A stretch of DNA of 64,000 bases from Verrucomicrobiota bacterium (GCA_016871495.1 VHDF01000013.1:1-64000); one strand, 5' to 3'. Numbered from the stretch's first letter, positions 34,105 to 43,222 are shown. A program made the numbers and translations. Notes: generated by a model from the sequence alone, not told the origin.

Positions 34105-34842
34105 TTGCTCGTCCTCAACCTCAACTTATCCACCCCAGAACACAATCTTGCTCTGGACGAAGCGCTCCTCGAAGCGGTCAATTCGGGCGAACTTGAACCC
34201 GTCCTCCGATTCTGGGTTCCCGACCAAACATTCGTTGTCCTTGGATATTCCAATGACAAAACCAAGGAAGTTAACGTTACAGCCTGCCTTCATGACCGGG
34301 TTCCGGTTCTTCGAAGATGTTCGGGTGGGGGCACGGTCGTGATGTCGCGGGGTTGCTTGAATTATGCCCTCGTGCTTCGTATGGATCCCGGCGGCGAATG
34401 GCAGGATTTAGGCCATACCAACCGCAAGATCATGGAGTTCCATCGTGCTGCCGTTGAAAAACTCATCTCCGCCCCGGTTCAAGTGCAGGGCATCACGGAT
34501 CTCACGTTGGACAATCTCAAGTTTTCTGGGAACGCGCAGCGCCGCCGCGCCGCGGCGCTTTTGTTTCACGGCACTTTCCTTCTTGATACCGACCTTGACC
34601 TGATTTCCAGGTATCTCGCCCACCCAAGTTCAGCTCCTGCTTATCGAGTGGATCGGCCTCATCAGGATTTTCTGACCAGGCTTCAGGTCTCCCCCGATCG
34701 CCTCTTGCAAGCGCTCTGCCAGTGTTGGTCGGCGCACGATCCCATGCCTGAATCTCGTGTGCCGTGGGTTCGCGTGCGCCAACTGCTCCGAGACCGGTAT
34801 GAAGTCGCAGGTTGGCACGACCATCGCGAGATTCCTGCCTGA
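34105..34842 (+). CDS. lplA: Lipoate-protein ligase A-like protein
   Basis: A biotin/lipoate ligase-fold protein of 245 residues that attaches lipoate or an octanoyl group to E2 or GcvH lysines. Visible blocks are ALDEALLEAVNSGELEPVLRFWVP, the lipoyl-adenylate loop RRCSGGGTVVMSRGCLNYALVL and the region NLKFSGNAQRRRAAALLFHGTFLLDTDL, which has the conserved lysine. The likely start is TTG at 34105, right before the conserved fold; the frame is open further upstream but antisense to aceE. It is divergent from the pyruvate dehydrogenase operon, whose E2 is an obvious substrate. Ligase or transferase subtype is not fixed. Confidence 0.85.
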   Translation: MLVLNLNLSTPEHNLALDEALLEAVNSGELEPVLRFWVPDQTFVVLGYSNDKTKEVNVTACLHDRVPVLRRCSGGGTVVMSRGCLNYALVLRMDPGGEWQDLGHTNRKIMEFHRAAVEKLISAPVQVQGITDLTLDNLKFSGNAQRRRAAALLFHGTFLLDTDLDLISRYLAHPSSAPAYRVDRPHQDFLTRLQVSPDRLLQALCQCWSAHDPMPESRVPWVRVRQLLRDRYEVAGWHDHREIPA

Positions 34843-34913
34843 GGTTCGCGCCCCAGTGCGAAGCGGGGCGGGTTTGAAGTTTCAAGACCAAGGCGTGAGC
34901 GGCCGGTTCGAAT

Positions 34914-35140
34914 CTCACGCCAAGGGCGCCAAGGTCGCAAACGAGGGAAAGGACCGCTACATATCCATGCCGCCGGTGATTTCCTCCGCAAAGGGGTTAA
35001 CGACACATTACAAGGACGTCATGTGACGATCCGGCGGACCCTTCCTCGTCCGCGCAGGCCTTCCTTTGCGTCCTTTGCGTCCTTTGCGTGAGACCAACCT
35101 GGACCAACCTCACGCCAAGGTCGCAAAGGTCGCAAAGGAG
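34914..35140. repeat. TTTGCG-type inverted repeat cluster
   Basis: The gap 34843-35230 has no convincing gene. It holds copies of a CACGCCAAGG / CCTTTGCGTGAG repeat: one arm at 34914-34953, a second at 35061-35092 built from three CCTTTGCGT units, and its inverted partner at 35109-35140 (CTCACGCCAAGG then CGCAAAGG units). The last two can fold into a hairpin with a loop of about 16 bases. Similar CTTTGCG/CGCAAAG repeats are widespread between genes of many bacteria. The function is unknown. Confidence 0.65.
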
Positions 35141-35230
35141 GGGAAGGACGGCATCCATGAATCAATCATTGCGGCTTCGGAAAAGTTGACGGTTCCTCCC
35201 AAATGGTGCTCTCTTGCCGCTGTGATCTCC

Positions 35231-37000
35231 ATGGCAAAGCTCCCCTTTCGAGCCGGTTCCCTTCCAACCTCCAGGTCCTTTTCGCTGGCGCTCCTTTTGA
35301 CCCTCCTCCTGACCGCACCCCACGCCTTCGCTCAGAAGGTGCCCGTGATCGAAAAAACGCTGTCCAACGGCATGCGGCTGCTCATGCTCGAGCGGCGCGA
35401 CAGCCCCACCATCTCGGGCGGCTGGGTGGTCCATGTGGGCAGCTCCAACGAACGACCCGGCATCACCGGCATTGCTCATCTTTTCGAACACATGATGTTC
35501 AAGGGATCCCCCCATATCGGCACCAAGGACGCCGCCAAAGACCGGGAAATCATGGAGGAACAGGAGCGCGTACGATCGTTGATGCGCGAGGAGGAAGCGA
35601 AAATGCGCACCGCCTACCGGCGCGGCGAGATCGATGATCTGCTCAAACCCGAAAATCAAACCGCCCGTTACAAGGAACTCGCAACCGAGTTCAAAAAACT
35701 CCTGGATGCCCAGCGCGAACTCCTCGTTAAAAACGAATTTGACCGCATTTACACCACCGCCGGCGCTTCGGGGATGAACGCCTCCACCTCCGCCGATGTC
35801 ACCGTCTATTTTATCACCGTTCCCGCCAACAAAATGGAACTGTGGATGTGGATGGAGTCGGAGCGCCTCCTGCGCCCCGTCTTCCGCGAATTCTACGCCG
35901 AACGCGATGTCGTCTATGAAGAACGCCGCATGCGCACCGAATCCACCCCGCTCGGCAAATTTCAAGAGGCGCTCGAATCCATGTTTTGGGAATCTCATCC
36001 CTACCAGTGGCCGGTCATCGGGTGGCCCTCGGACATCGCCTCGATCTCGAAGGAGGAGGCTGACGCTTTTTTCGCCACCTACTACGCTCCGCAAAACATC
36101 ACCCTGGTGCTGGTCGGCGATTTTGATTCCGCCCCGGCCGAAACTCTCGCCGAACGCTATTTTGGTCGGATTCCCCGCGGCAAAACGAAACCGCCGGAAG
36201 TCGTCACCCTGGAGGTCAAACAGCAAGCGGAAAAGCGGATGTACGCCGAGGCCGAGGCGAATCCCCAGGTCGATATGCTCTGGAAGACGGTTCCCTTCGG
36301 CCACCGCGACAGCTACGTGCTCGGAGTGCTTTCGCAACTGATGTCCACCCGCACCGGCCGGCTCTACAAAGGACTGGTCTTGGGTTCGAAGGTCGCCACG
36401 GACACCTACGCCTACCAGGATTCCCGCAAGTGGGCCGGCTTGTTCAACGTGGGGGGGGAAGCAAGCGAAGGCCGCAAACCCGAAGAAGTCGAAGCCGCGA
36501 TCGAGGCGGAGCTCGATAAACTTCGCCACGAGAGAGTGCCCGACGAGGAATTGCAGAAGGTGAAGAATAACTTCGCCGCCGGGGAATATCGCAAGCTGGC
36601 CTCCAACTCCTCGATCCTCATGCAGTTGCTTTTCTACGATGGACTCGGCAATTGGCGTGAGATCAATGAGGCCGGCCCCCGCTACCAAGCCGTGACTTCG
36701 GAGGACATCCAAAACGCGGTGCGAAAATATTTCACGAAGGAGAATCGCACCGTCGCCGTCTATACACGCAAGCCGGGAGCCGCTCCTTCGGGTGATGAAT
36801 CGAGCTTGACGCCGGAACAGCTGCCCATCCTCCGCCAGATGACGTCCGCCCTGCAGCAGGAGAAGGACTCCGGCAAGCTCCAACAACGGCTCAAGGAAAT
36901 CGAAGAACGCATGGGGAAAACCGATCCCAAAAATCAACCGTTGCTGAAACTTTACCGGAAGCGCATCGAGCAGCGCCTGGCCGAATTGCAAAAACCTTAA
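35231..37000 (+). CDS. M16 zinc peptidase, catalytic subunit
   Basis: A secreted insulinase-family (M16) protease of 589 residues from the ATG at 35231, which begins a clean signal peptide (SFSLALLLTLLLTAPHAFA). The inverted zinc motif HLFEHMMFKGS supplies two His and the catalytic Glu. The second metal Glu lies in DVVYEERRMRTESTP, after a charged helical insertion of about 90 residues (AAKDREIMEEQERVRSLMREEEAK...). The C-terminal M16 domain and a coiled tail follow. It degrades peptides in the periplasm. It is the first of an M16 pair 12 bases apart. Confidence 0.92.
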   Translation: MAKLPFRAGSLPTSRSFSLALLLTLLLTAPHAFAQKVPVIEKTLSNGMRLLMLERRDSPTISGGWVVHVGSSNERPGITGIAHLFEHMMFKGSPHIGTKDAAKDREIMEEQERVRSLMREEEAKMRTAYRRGEIDDLLKPENQTARYKELATEFKKLLDAQRELLVKNEFDRIYTTAGASGMNASTSADVTVYFITVPANKMELWMWMESERLLRPVFREFYAERDVVYEERRMRTESTPLGKFQEALESMFWESHPYQWPVIGWPSDIASISKEEADAFFATYYAPQNITLVLVGDFDSAPAETLAERYFGRIPRGKTKPPEVVTLEVKQQAEKRMYAEAEANPQVDMLWKTVPFGHRDSYVLGVLSQLMSTRTGRLYKGLVLGSKVATDTYAYQDSRKWAGLFNVGGEASEGRKPEEVEAAIEAELDKLRHERVPDEELQKVKNNFAAGEYRKLASNSSILMQLLFYDGLGNWREINEAGPRYQAVTSEDIQNAVRKYFTKENRTVAVYTRKPGAAPSGDESSLTPEQLPILRQMTSALQQEKDSGKLQQRLKEIEERMGKTDPKNQPLLKLYRKRIEQRLAELQKP

Positions 37001-37012
37001 GCCGCGATCGAC

Positions 37013-38509
37013 ATGAAAGCCCTTCTTTCCCTTGGCCTTGCTCTGGCAGCGGCACTCCAGCCCTGGACCCTGCGCGCGGCGGATCCGATTCCCAACCGAC
37101 CCGAAAAGCTGGCCTTCCCCCCGCTTCGCTTCGAGCCCCCCAATCCCGCGGATTATCGAGTCGCCTTGTCATCCGGCCTGATCGCGTATCTTGTCCCGAA
37201 TCGCGAGCTTCCTCTGGTCCAAATCACCGTGCTGGTTCGCACTGGCAAGTATGTAGAGCCTGAGGGCAAGGAGGGTCTTTCCTCGTTGGCCGGCTATCTC
37301 CTGTCGCGGGGCGGGGCCGGATCGCGCGACGCGCAGCAACTCGACGAACGTCTCGACTTCCTTGCCGCCCAACTCTCCACCAGTGTCGCCGAAACCCAAG
37401 GCAGTGCCAGTCTGAACCTCCTCACCAAAGATCTCGACGAGGGTCTTTCCATCCTGCGCGATGTGCTGGCCTCGCCCCGATTTCAAGAGGACCGCCTCAC
37501 ACTCCGCCGCGAACAACTGCTGCAAGAAATGCGGCAGCGCAACGACGATTCGTCCAGCATCGAAGCCCGCGAACGGCTGTTCCTCGCCTACGGGGACGCC
37601 TTCTGGGCCTCCAAACAAAGCACCTCCAACGCGGTAACCTCCATCACGCGGGCTGATTTGGAAACCTTTCATCGCCGTTGGTTTCATCCGGCCAACTTCG
37701 TGGTCGCGGCCAGCGGCGATTTCGACCGGCAGGACATGAGTGCCCGTCTGGAAAAACTCTTTGCCCAATGGCCGTTCCAAGGCGACAAAGCCCTGCCCGT
37801 TCCGGGCGACGGCCGCATGTCGCCACCAGGAGCTTATCTCGTCGATAAAGACGTCAACCAAGGCCGCGTGCTCATCTTTTTGCCCGGGATTACGCGCGAG
37901 AATCCTGACTTCTTTCCGGTCACCGTGATGAATGACATCCTGGGCGGAGGCGGGTTTACTTCGCGCATCATGAATCGGGTCCGCTCCGATGAAGGCCTCG
38001 CCTATTCTGCCTTCTCCTCTTTCACGGGAGGCGTCTATTATCCGCTTCAATTCATCGCCGGGTTCCAATCCAAGTCGCGCACGGTGACCTATGCGGCCTC
38101 CATCGTCCTGGATGAGATGTCCAAAATGGCGCGGGAATTGGTGGGGGAAGACGAGTTGGAAACCTCCCGGCGATCCTTCATCGACACATTCCCTCGGAGC
38201 TTCGCCAACAAAGCACAGGTCGCCTCCATCTTCGCCCAGGACGAATTCACCGGTCGCTACCAGAAAGAACCCGATTACTGGAAACAATATCGGAATCGCA
38301 TCGCCAAGGTGACGACGGACGATGTCCGGCGAGTGGCGGGCCGATATCTCGACACGAATCAGGTCCGAATTCTGATCGTGGGCCAGCGCGAAGAGATTCT
38401 GAAGGGACATCCCGACCATGCCGTCCGGCTGGATCAACTGGCGGGGGGCAAAGTGAACCATGTTCCCCTGCGGGATCCCTTGACGATGAAACCTGTCGCC
38501 GCTCCCTAG
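37013..38509 (+). CDS. M16 peptidase-like non-catalytic partner
   Basis: A 498-residue protein with a signal peptide (ALLSLGLALAAALQPWTLRA) and M16 fold (VALSSGLIAYLVPNRELPLVQITVLVRTG). Where the active HXXEH should be it reads LSSLAGYLLSRGG, so the zinc site is lost. This matches the two-subunit M16B pattern, where an active subunit pairs with an inactive one that shapes the chamber. The C-terminal block ILIFLPGITRENPDFFPVTVMNDILGGGGFTSRIMNRVRSDEGLAYSAFS holds the family's substrate-binding residues. Co-transcribed with the active subunit. Confidence 0.9.
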   Translation: MKALLSLGLALAAALQPWTLRAADPIPNRPEKLAFPPLRFEPPNPADYRVALSSGLIAYLVPNRELPLVQITVLVRTGKYVEPEGKEGLSSLAGYLLSRGGAGSRDAQQLDERLDFLAAQLSTSVAETQGSASLNLLTKDLDEGLSILRDVLASPRFQEDRLTLRREQLLQEMRQRNDDSSSIEARERLFLAYGDAFWASKQSTSNAVTSITRADLETFHRRWFHPANFVVAASGDFDRQDMSARLEKLFAQWPFQGDKALPVPGDGRMSPPGAYLVDKDVNQGRVLIFLPGITRENPDFFPVTVMNDILGGGGFTSRIMNRVRSDEGLAYSAFSSFTGGVYYPLQFIAGFQSKSRTVTYAASIVLDEMSKMARELVGEDELETSRRSFIDTFPRSFANKAQVASIFAQDEFTGRYQKEPDYWKQYRNRIAKVTTDDVRRVAGRYLDTNQVRILIVGQREEILKGHPDHAVRLDQLAGGKVNHVPLRDPLTMKPVAAP

Positions 38510-38802
38510 GAAACGCGCAACAGTGAATTCCGATTTTCCTGCGCCGGGATCTTGACCAGGAGCGAGGCGCACTGAGGGAGCATGCCCTGGACATGGGCCT
38601 GTGACCGAAGTGCAACGATGCTCCAGGTCAAAAGAACCAGGGAGAGAACCGGAAGTCATGGTTGCCCGGTTCCTTAGCCCTCTGCGACCCCTACCAGGCT
38701 CGACGACGCTGTCGTGCCCAGGATTCGGGGTTGGCGCTCGTGCCTCACGCTACCCCCGGCTCATGGCGGACACCCCTCCGGGATGACCCGGGGTCGAGCA
38801 GA
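38510..38802. other. Intergenic region between the M16 pair and the LON-domain gene
   Basis: A convergent 293-base gap with no convincing gene. The part around 38710-38785 (GCGCTCGTGCCTCACGCTACC followed by ACACCCCTCCGGGATG) resembles dispersed intergenic repeats common in Pedosphaera-like genomes, but no second copy occurs in this window. I see no clear terminator with a T-run. Confidence 0.4.
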
Positions 38803-39495
38803 TCAGTCCTTCTTGCGCTTGCGCTCGCGCTGGATTTCTCCGGCCAGGAAAAGGATCAGTCTTTGCAGCCGGTTTTCGACGTCGATGGTTTCGAGGATGA
38901 CCTGACGTTCGATCGGGTGCGGGAGCAAGGCGCAGGAAACGAGATCCACCAGTTGATCCGGATCATTCATCGCCGCCAATTGGCCCACGGCTTCGCGCAG
39001 CGAACGTGTCGCCAGTTGATCCGTCTTGCCCACCTCCGACTTAAGATCTCCAACGTGCTTGACCAGTTGAATGGGAAGCTGGAATCCCAATTTGAGGCGT
39101 TCTGAAACCAGATCAAGGACCTGATCGGTCAGCATCTGAGCCCGTGATCCGTCGGCCGGCACGGGTTGGAGTGGGAAAACTTGTTGCAAACGATAGGGCT
39201 TGTAACGCAGCACCTTGCCCAATTCCACCCGGCTGAGTCCCTGAAGAATCAGATTGGACGTTCCGTCCTTGTGCTGCACGGAAGCCCGGATCAGGCCGAT
39301 CCCCGCCACGCGGGAAGGGGTTTCCCGCTTCCCGCCATACTTGCGCAACGCAACACAAAACATGCGGTGGGAAGCCAGAACATCCTCCAGCATGGCCCGA
39401 TAGCGAGGCTCAAAAATGTAGAGCGGAAGCATTGCTTGGGGAAACAAGATGGCGTTGGGCAACGTCATCACGGGCACTGCTTCAGGCAATTCCAT
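38803..39495 (-). CDS. LON substrate-binding domain protein
   Basis: A stand-alone Lon N-terminal domain protein of 230 residues (VPVMTLPNAILFPQAMLPLYIFEPRYRAMLEDVLASHRMFCVALRK, AGIGLIRASVQHKDGTSNLILQGLSRVELGK, then a helical C-terminal half). There is no AAA or protease domain, so it is not Lon itself. Such proteins may bind unfolded substrates or act as adaptors, but the role is unproven. It is divergent from the DUF6941-like gene. Confidence 0.88.
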   Translation of the reverse strand: MELPEAVPVMTLPNAILFPQAMLPLYIFEPRYRAMLEDVLASHRMFCVALRKYGGKRETPSRVAGIGLIRASVQHKDGTSNLILQGLSRVELGKVLRYKPYRLQQVFPLQPVPADGSRAQMLTDQVLDLVSERLKLGFQLPIQLVKHVGDLKSEVGKTDQLATRSLREAVGQLAAMNDPDQLVDLVSCALLPHPIERQVILETIDVENRLQRLILFLAGEIQRERKRKKD

Positions 39496-39676
39496 AGCCG
39501 CAATTTAGGTGAGGTCAGTCCCTTTTCAAGCCCTCACTTTGGCGATGTTGGAGTGATAAATCATCGCCTGCGCCTGTTGCTCGGACTCAGACCGAGCGAC
39601 AACTGGCGTGGTGTCCCTGGCCAGTTCGGACGGATCTTTTGACAGACTCGCCGTTCACGGCGAAAGTGGGGAAAGA

Positions 39677-40081
39677 ATGAAGATGGAACTCATCGCCTTG
39701 TGCGACGCGGCCACGGTCTCGGGCGGCAAGCTCAATGTGCTCGGCGCCTTCGATACGATTCAGAGCAGTACCTTCCCCGTGGTGCATCCCCAATGCGCCC
39801 TCGCGTTGCGCCTCCGCTTCAGCCGCCTTGAAGAGGGCAGACATCGCATCGGCATCTGCATCACCGATGCCGATGGACGCCCCATTCTTCCCCCCATCGA
39901 CGGCGCATTGGATGTCGAACTTACGGGGGACGAGGAGTCGGCAGCCATGAATTTCGTCATCAACATCCATCAACTGAAGTTTGAGAACGCCGGGGCCTTC
40001 TCCATCAACCTGAGCATCAACGACCGGCACGAAGCCTCTCTTCCCCTTTTCCTTAAAGAGAAATCCAGCCGGGAATCTTGA
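39677..40081 (+). CDS. DUF6941-like small protein
   Basis: A 134-residue protein matching a widespread small family that starts MELIALCDAATVSGGKLNVLGAFDTI and continues with a beta-rich core (FPVVHPQCALALRLRFSRLEEGRHRIGICITDADGRPILPPIDG and FVINIHQLKFENAGAFSINLSINDRHEASLPLFL). The layout suggests a beta-sandwich. Function unknown. The ATG at 39677 has GGGGAAAG just upstream and decides the start. Its 3' end overlaps the convergent pgpA by 29 bases. Confidence 0.75.
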   Translation: MKMELIALCDAATVSGGKLNVLGAFDTIQSSTFPVVHPQCALALRLRFSRLEEGRHRIGICITDADGRPILPPIDGALDVELTGDEESAAMNFVINIHQLKFENAGAFSINLSINDRHEASLPLFLKEKSSRES

Positions 40082-40586
40082 GCGCCACGGCGGCGAAGGC
40101 CGCTGCCAGAACATCGTCCATCACCACGCCCCATCCCTTGGGCAACGCCTGGGACCAGCGAATCGGCCAAGGCTTCCAAATGTCGAATAGCCTGAACAGG
40201 GCGAACGCAGAGAGAGTCGTCACCACTCCATTGGAGGTCACCCACCACCCGGATTGAAAGCGGTCCAGACCGGTTCCTTCCCAGAGGAGTCCGGCAAAAC
40301 AGATCGGCACCGCCACGACTTCATCCAGGACGACGGAACCGGGATCCTTTTGTCCCATCAACTCTTCGGCGCGTCCACAGACCCACACCGCCGCCGCGAC
40401 ACTGCCCAGGATCACACCCCCAAACCAGCCCACGGAGGGCAGTTGAAGCAAGGCCACCGCCCACGCCATCCCCACCACCGTTCCCATCGTGCCGGGCGCC
40501 ACCGGGGAACGCCCGGCCCCGAAGCCCTGCGCCAGCCACAACACCCAGCGATCCACTCCGCGCCTCGTCCCCTCTTCGGGTTTCAT
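40053..40586 (-). CDS. pgpA: Phosphatidylglycerophosphatase A
   Basis: An integral membrane phosphatase of 177 residues that removes phosphate from phosphatidylglycerol phosphate to give phosphatidylglycerol. The family signatures are GAGRSPVAPGTMGT, KDPGSVVLDEVVAVPI, FRLFDIWKPWPI and KGWGVVMDDVLAA. An AGGGAAAG ribosome site precedes the ATG. It is directly downstream of pgsA, which makes its substrate. Confidence 0.95.
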   Translation of the reverse strand: MKPEEGTRRGVDRWVLWLAQGFGAGRSPVAPGTMGTVVGMAWAVALLQLPSVGWFGGVILGSVAAAVWVCGRAEELMGQKDPGSVVLDEVVAVPICFAGLLWEGTGLDRFQSGWWVTSNGVVTTLSAFALFRLFDIWKPWPIRWSQALPKGWGVVMDDVLAAAFAAVALKIPGWISL

Positions 40587-40653
40587 TCTTTCCCTGCTAG
40601 TTCATCGCCTTGAGGCATGAAGAACGGGCTTCCCTCCAGGGCCCCACTCGGGG

Positions 40654-41244
40654 CTAGAGGTCATCCAAATAAATCCCGCGATTGAGCCACAGGTAAAGCA
40701 CGCCCGAGACGAAGGTCAGCACCACCGCCACCCACTTCGAGAGTTCGGTAAACCACTCGACCCAGGGTCCACCCCACAAAGAAAACCCGAAAACCGCGGC
40801 TCCGACGGCTCCCCACTCTTGATAACTCGAGAGCACGAGCACGGAGATGATGGCCACGATTTGACTGATGGTCTTGTGCTTTCCGAAGCCTTCCGCCGCG
40901 AGCACCACGTGTTTCGAGGCCGCCAACAGCCGCAACCCGGTGATCGCGAGCTCCCGAGCCACGATCACCACCACCATCCAGGCGGGCATATAACCACGCT
41001 CGACGAAGGCAATGAAAGCAGAGCAAGTCAGGATCTTGTCCGCCAGTGGATCCATCAAAATGCCAAAGTTGGTGATCAACCCGCGCGACCGCGCCAGACG
41101 TCCATCGAAGTAATCCGTCATCCCCGCGGCGCAAAAAAACACGAGGGCGACGGTTTGATGCCGCGGAAAATCCGCAAACATCGCTCCGAGGAACCCCGCG
41201 GTAAGCACGAAGCGCGAAAGGGTGAGTTTGTTCGGCAGGTTCAT
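40654..41244 (-). CDS. pgsA: CDP-diacylglycerol-glycerol-3-phosphate 3-phosphatidyltransferase
   Basis: A CDP-alcohol phosphotransferase of 196 residues with several spans. It carries the full family motif: DYFDGRLARSRG followed by NFGILMDPLADK, holding all four metal Asp residues. Starting NLPNKLTLSRFVL and paired with pgpA, it is the PgsA of phosphatidylglycerol synthesis. Its ATG overlaps the rimO stop as ATGA, so rimO-pgsA-pgpA form an operon. Confidence 0.96.
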   Translation of the reverse strand: MNLPNKLTLSRFVLTAGFLGAMFADFPRHQTVALVFFCAAGMTDYFDGRLARSRGLITNFGILMDPLADKILTCSAFIAFVERGYMPAWMVVVIVARELAITGLRLLAASKHVVLAAEGFGKHKTISQIVAIISVLVLSSYQEWGAVGAAVFGFSLWGGPWVEWFTELSKWVAVVLTFVSGVLYLWLNRGIYLDDL

Positions 41245-42926
41245 GCGCCCGCGCCATCGGCCATTTCCGCAAACAAATCATAGTCCGAATGCCCTGTGAC
41301 CTTGACCTGGGCGAAGTTCCCGGGCTTCTGCCCTCCTTTCACATACACTCGACCGTCGATGTCCGGCGCGTCGCTCCCGGAACGCGCCACCGTCCAGGCA
41401 CCCCGCCCCGCGCTGCGCGCTCCCTCCGCCCGAATCAGCCCGTGTTCCCAGGATCGAATCCCCGCGCCTTCAAGTTCGCCCGGCTTCGCCGGACCTTCCA
41501 ACAACACCCGCACGATCTTGCCCACCTGCGCCCCGGACAGCTCTCGGGAAATCTTTCGCTGCTCCGCCATCAAGGCGTCGCGCCGGCGATGCTTGATCGC
41601 TTCCGTCACGTGCCCCTTCATCCCCCCGGCCCGGGTGCCCTCTTCCTTCGAATACGCAAAAACTCCCAGACGCTCAAAACGAATGCGCCGCACAAACTCC
41701 AGGAGCGATTCGAAATAAGCCTCCGTCTCACCCGGAAATCCCACGATAAACGTCGTGCGCAACGCAATGCCCGGAATTCCGGACCGGATGCGCGCAATCA
41801 AATCCTCGATATAAGCCCGGCTCGTCTCGCGCCGCATGCGCTCCAACATCGCGTCGTGGATGTGCTGCAAGGGCATGTCCACATACCGAGCCACCTTGCC
41901 GCACTCGGACAGGGTTGAAATCAGTTCATCGGTCCAATGCGCCGGATGCGTGTAAAGCAGCCGAACCCAAAAGTCCCCGCGCAGCGCCTGGAGTTCACGC
42001 AACAAACTGCACAGCGTCGTGGCACCCTCGGGCAACTCCAACGACGCTTTGCGAAAACGATCCGGCGCCGCGATGGATCCCTCCCTCCGCGGACGCAAAT
42101 CAAGGCCGTAATACGTGGAGTCCTGGGAAATCAGGTTCAGCTCCTTCACCCCCTCCCGAATCAATTGCCGGGCCTCGGCGACAACGTCCGCCTGGGAACG
42201 GCTGCGGTGGCTGCCCCGCATCCTCGGGATGATGCAAAAACTGCAGGGATGATTGCAGCCTTCCGCAATCTTGACATACGCGAAATGCGAAGGCGTCAAA
42301 CGGAACCGCGGCGTTTGATAATCCGGAACGTAAGTCGGACGCACCGTCACATCCACGGACGGCGGCGCCGGGGCGGTTACCACGGTGCGCGTCTTGCCAA
42401 ACTTTTCGGTCCCTCTCAGCGAGGCAGCGCCCTCATGCGCGTCTTCGCGGGGAACCTCCAACTCGGCACGGGACAAAGCCCGGGAAAGCGCTTGCTTGCG
42501 AGCCCGGCGCGGATCACTTGACGGAGGCGGTTTCTTCAACCGTCGCGCTCGATTCTCCATCGCTTCCCGCACCACCCTTCCCACTTGGGCAACCTGATCA
42601 ATCCCCATGAACGCGTCCACTTCGGGAAGCAATTGAGGCAGCTCCTCGCGGAAACGTTGCGGCAAACATCCCGACACGACCAGTCCCTGACCGCGGTGCG
42701 AAGCCTCGCGCACCGCCGACGATTCAAGAATCGCGTCCACGCTTTCCTCCTGCGCGGTGTCGATAAAAGAGCACGTGTTGACGATGACCACATCCGCCGT
42801 TTCCGCGTGATTGGTGATCTCCATGCCTTCCTTCAGCAAAGAGCCGAGCATGATCTCGGCATCCACCAAGTTTTTGGCGCAGCCAAGCGAAATGAGACCC
42901 ACTTTGACCGAAGGTTGTTTCAGCAC
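41241..42926 (-). CDS. rimO: Ribosomal protein S12 methylthiotransferase RimO, with long insertions
   Basis: A radical SAM enzyme that methylthiolates the conserved Asp of ribosomal protein S12. The N-terminal MTTase domain has the three cluster cysteines in SLGCAKN, NTCSFI and SGCLPQR. The radical SAM site is EGCNHPCSFCIIPRMRGSHRSRS, and the TRAM domain ends GRVYVKGGQKPGNFAQVKVTGHSDYDLFAE. At 561 residues it is about 100 longer than usual. One insertion of about 70 basic/Pro-rich residues (ARRLKKPPPSSDPRR...VTAPAPPSV) separates the MTTase and radical SAM domains, and a second lies after DSTYYGLDL. The start is GTG. Confidence 0.94.
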   Translation of the reverse strand: MLKQPSVKVGLISLGCAKNLVDAEIMLGSLLKEGMEITNHAETADVVIVNTCSFIDTAQEESVDAILESSAVREASHRGQGLVVSGCLPQRFREELPQLLPEVDAFMGIDQVAQVGRVVREAMENRARRLKKPPPSSDPRRARKQALSRALSRAELEVPREDAHEGAASLRGTEKFGKTRTVVTAPAPPSVDVTVRPTYVPDYQTPRFRLTPSHFAYVKIAEGCNHPCSFCIIPRMRGSHRSRSQADVVAEARQLIREGVKELNLISQDSTYYGLDLRPRREGSIAAPDRFRKASLELPEGATTLCSLLRELQALRGDFWVRLLYTHPAHWTDELISTLSECGKVARYVDMPLQHIHDAMLERMRRETSRAYIEDLIARIRSGIPGIALRTTFIVGFPGETEAYFESLLEFVRRIRFERLGVFAYSKEEGTRAGGMKGHVTEAIKHRRRDALMAEQRKISRELSGAQVGKIVRVLLEGPAKPGELEGAGIRSWEHGLIRAEGARSAGRGAWTVARSGSDAPDIDGRVYVKGGQKPGNFAQVKVTGHSDYDLFAEMADGAGA

Positions 42927-42992
42927 AGGTCAGGCAGGGTACGCGGGGGAGCCGAAGGACTTCAATCACACAGTGTAGCCCCAAGACCCCAG

Positions 42993-43126
42993 CGGTGCAT
43001 CCCGATGTTGCCGGTGATGGAGGTAGGGCGCGTCCGTCCCGGCGCGCCGCCGGAGCATGATGTTTTGCATCCAGTGGGCGGCGGGCTGGGACAGGCCCGC
43101 CCTACCAACAACATCGGGATACACGG
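42993..43126 (+). mobile_element. Family A MITE-like palindromic element, copy 3
   Basis: A 134-bp copy with terminal inverted repeats CGGTGCATCCCGATGTTG and CCGTGTATCCCGATGTTG (right end, reverse complement). It is flanked by a perfect 9-bp direct repeat AGACCCCAG (42984-42992 and 43127-43135). Between the ends, the left arm carries about 11 extra bases and then pairs over about 28 bp with the right arm, leaving a loop near GCATGATGTTTTGCATC. It sits in the divergent promoter region between rimO and the FIST gene. Confidence 0.92.
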
Positions 43127-43222
43127 AGACCCCAGAGCACGGGTTTGGAAATCCCGGGTAACACTCTCCCCGCCGTGCGAACTCGCTTGGCATTTGCAAA
43201 AGCGTGCCCGTAGGCTCGCCCA

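Noticed and set aside
35066-35230. An upstream extension of the M16 peptidase
   Set aside because: It begins with TTG inside the TTTGCG repeat; the ATG at 35231 begins a proper signal peptide.
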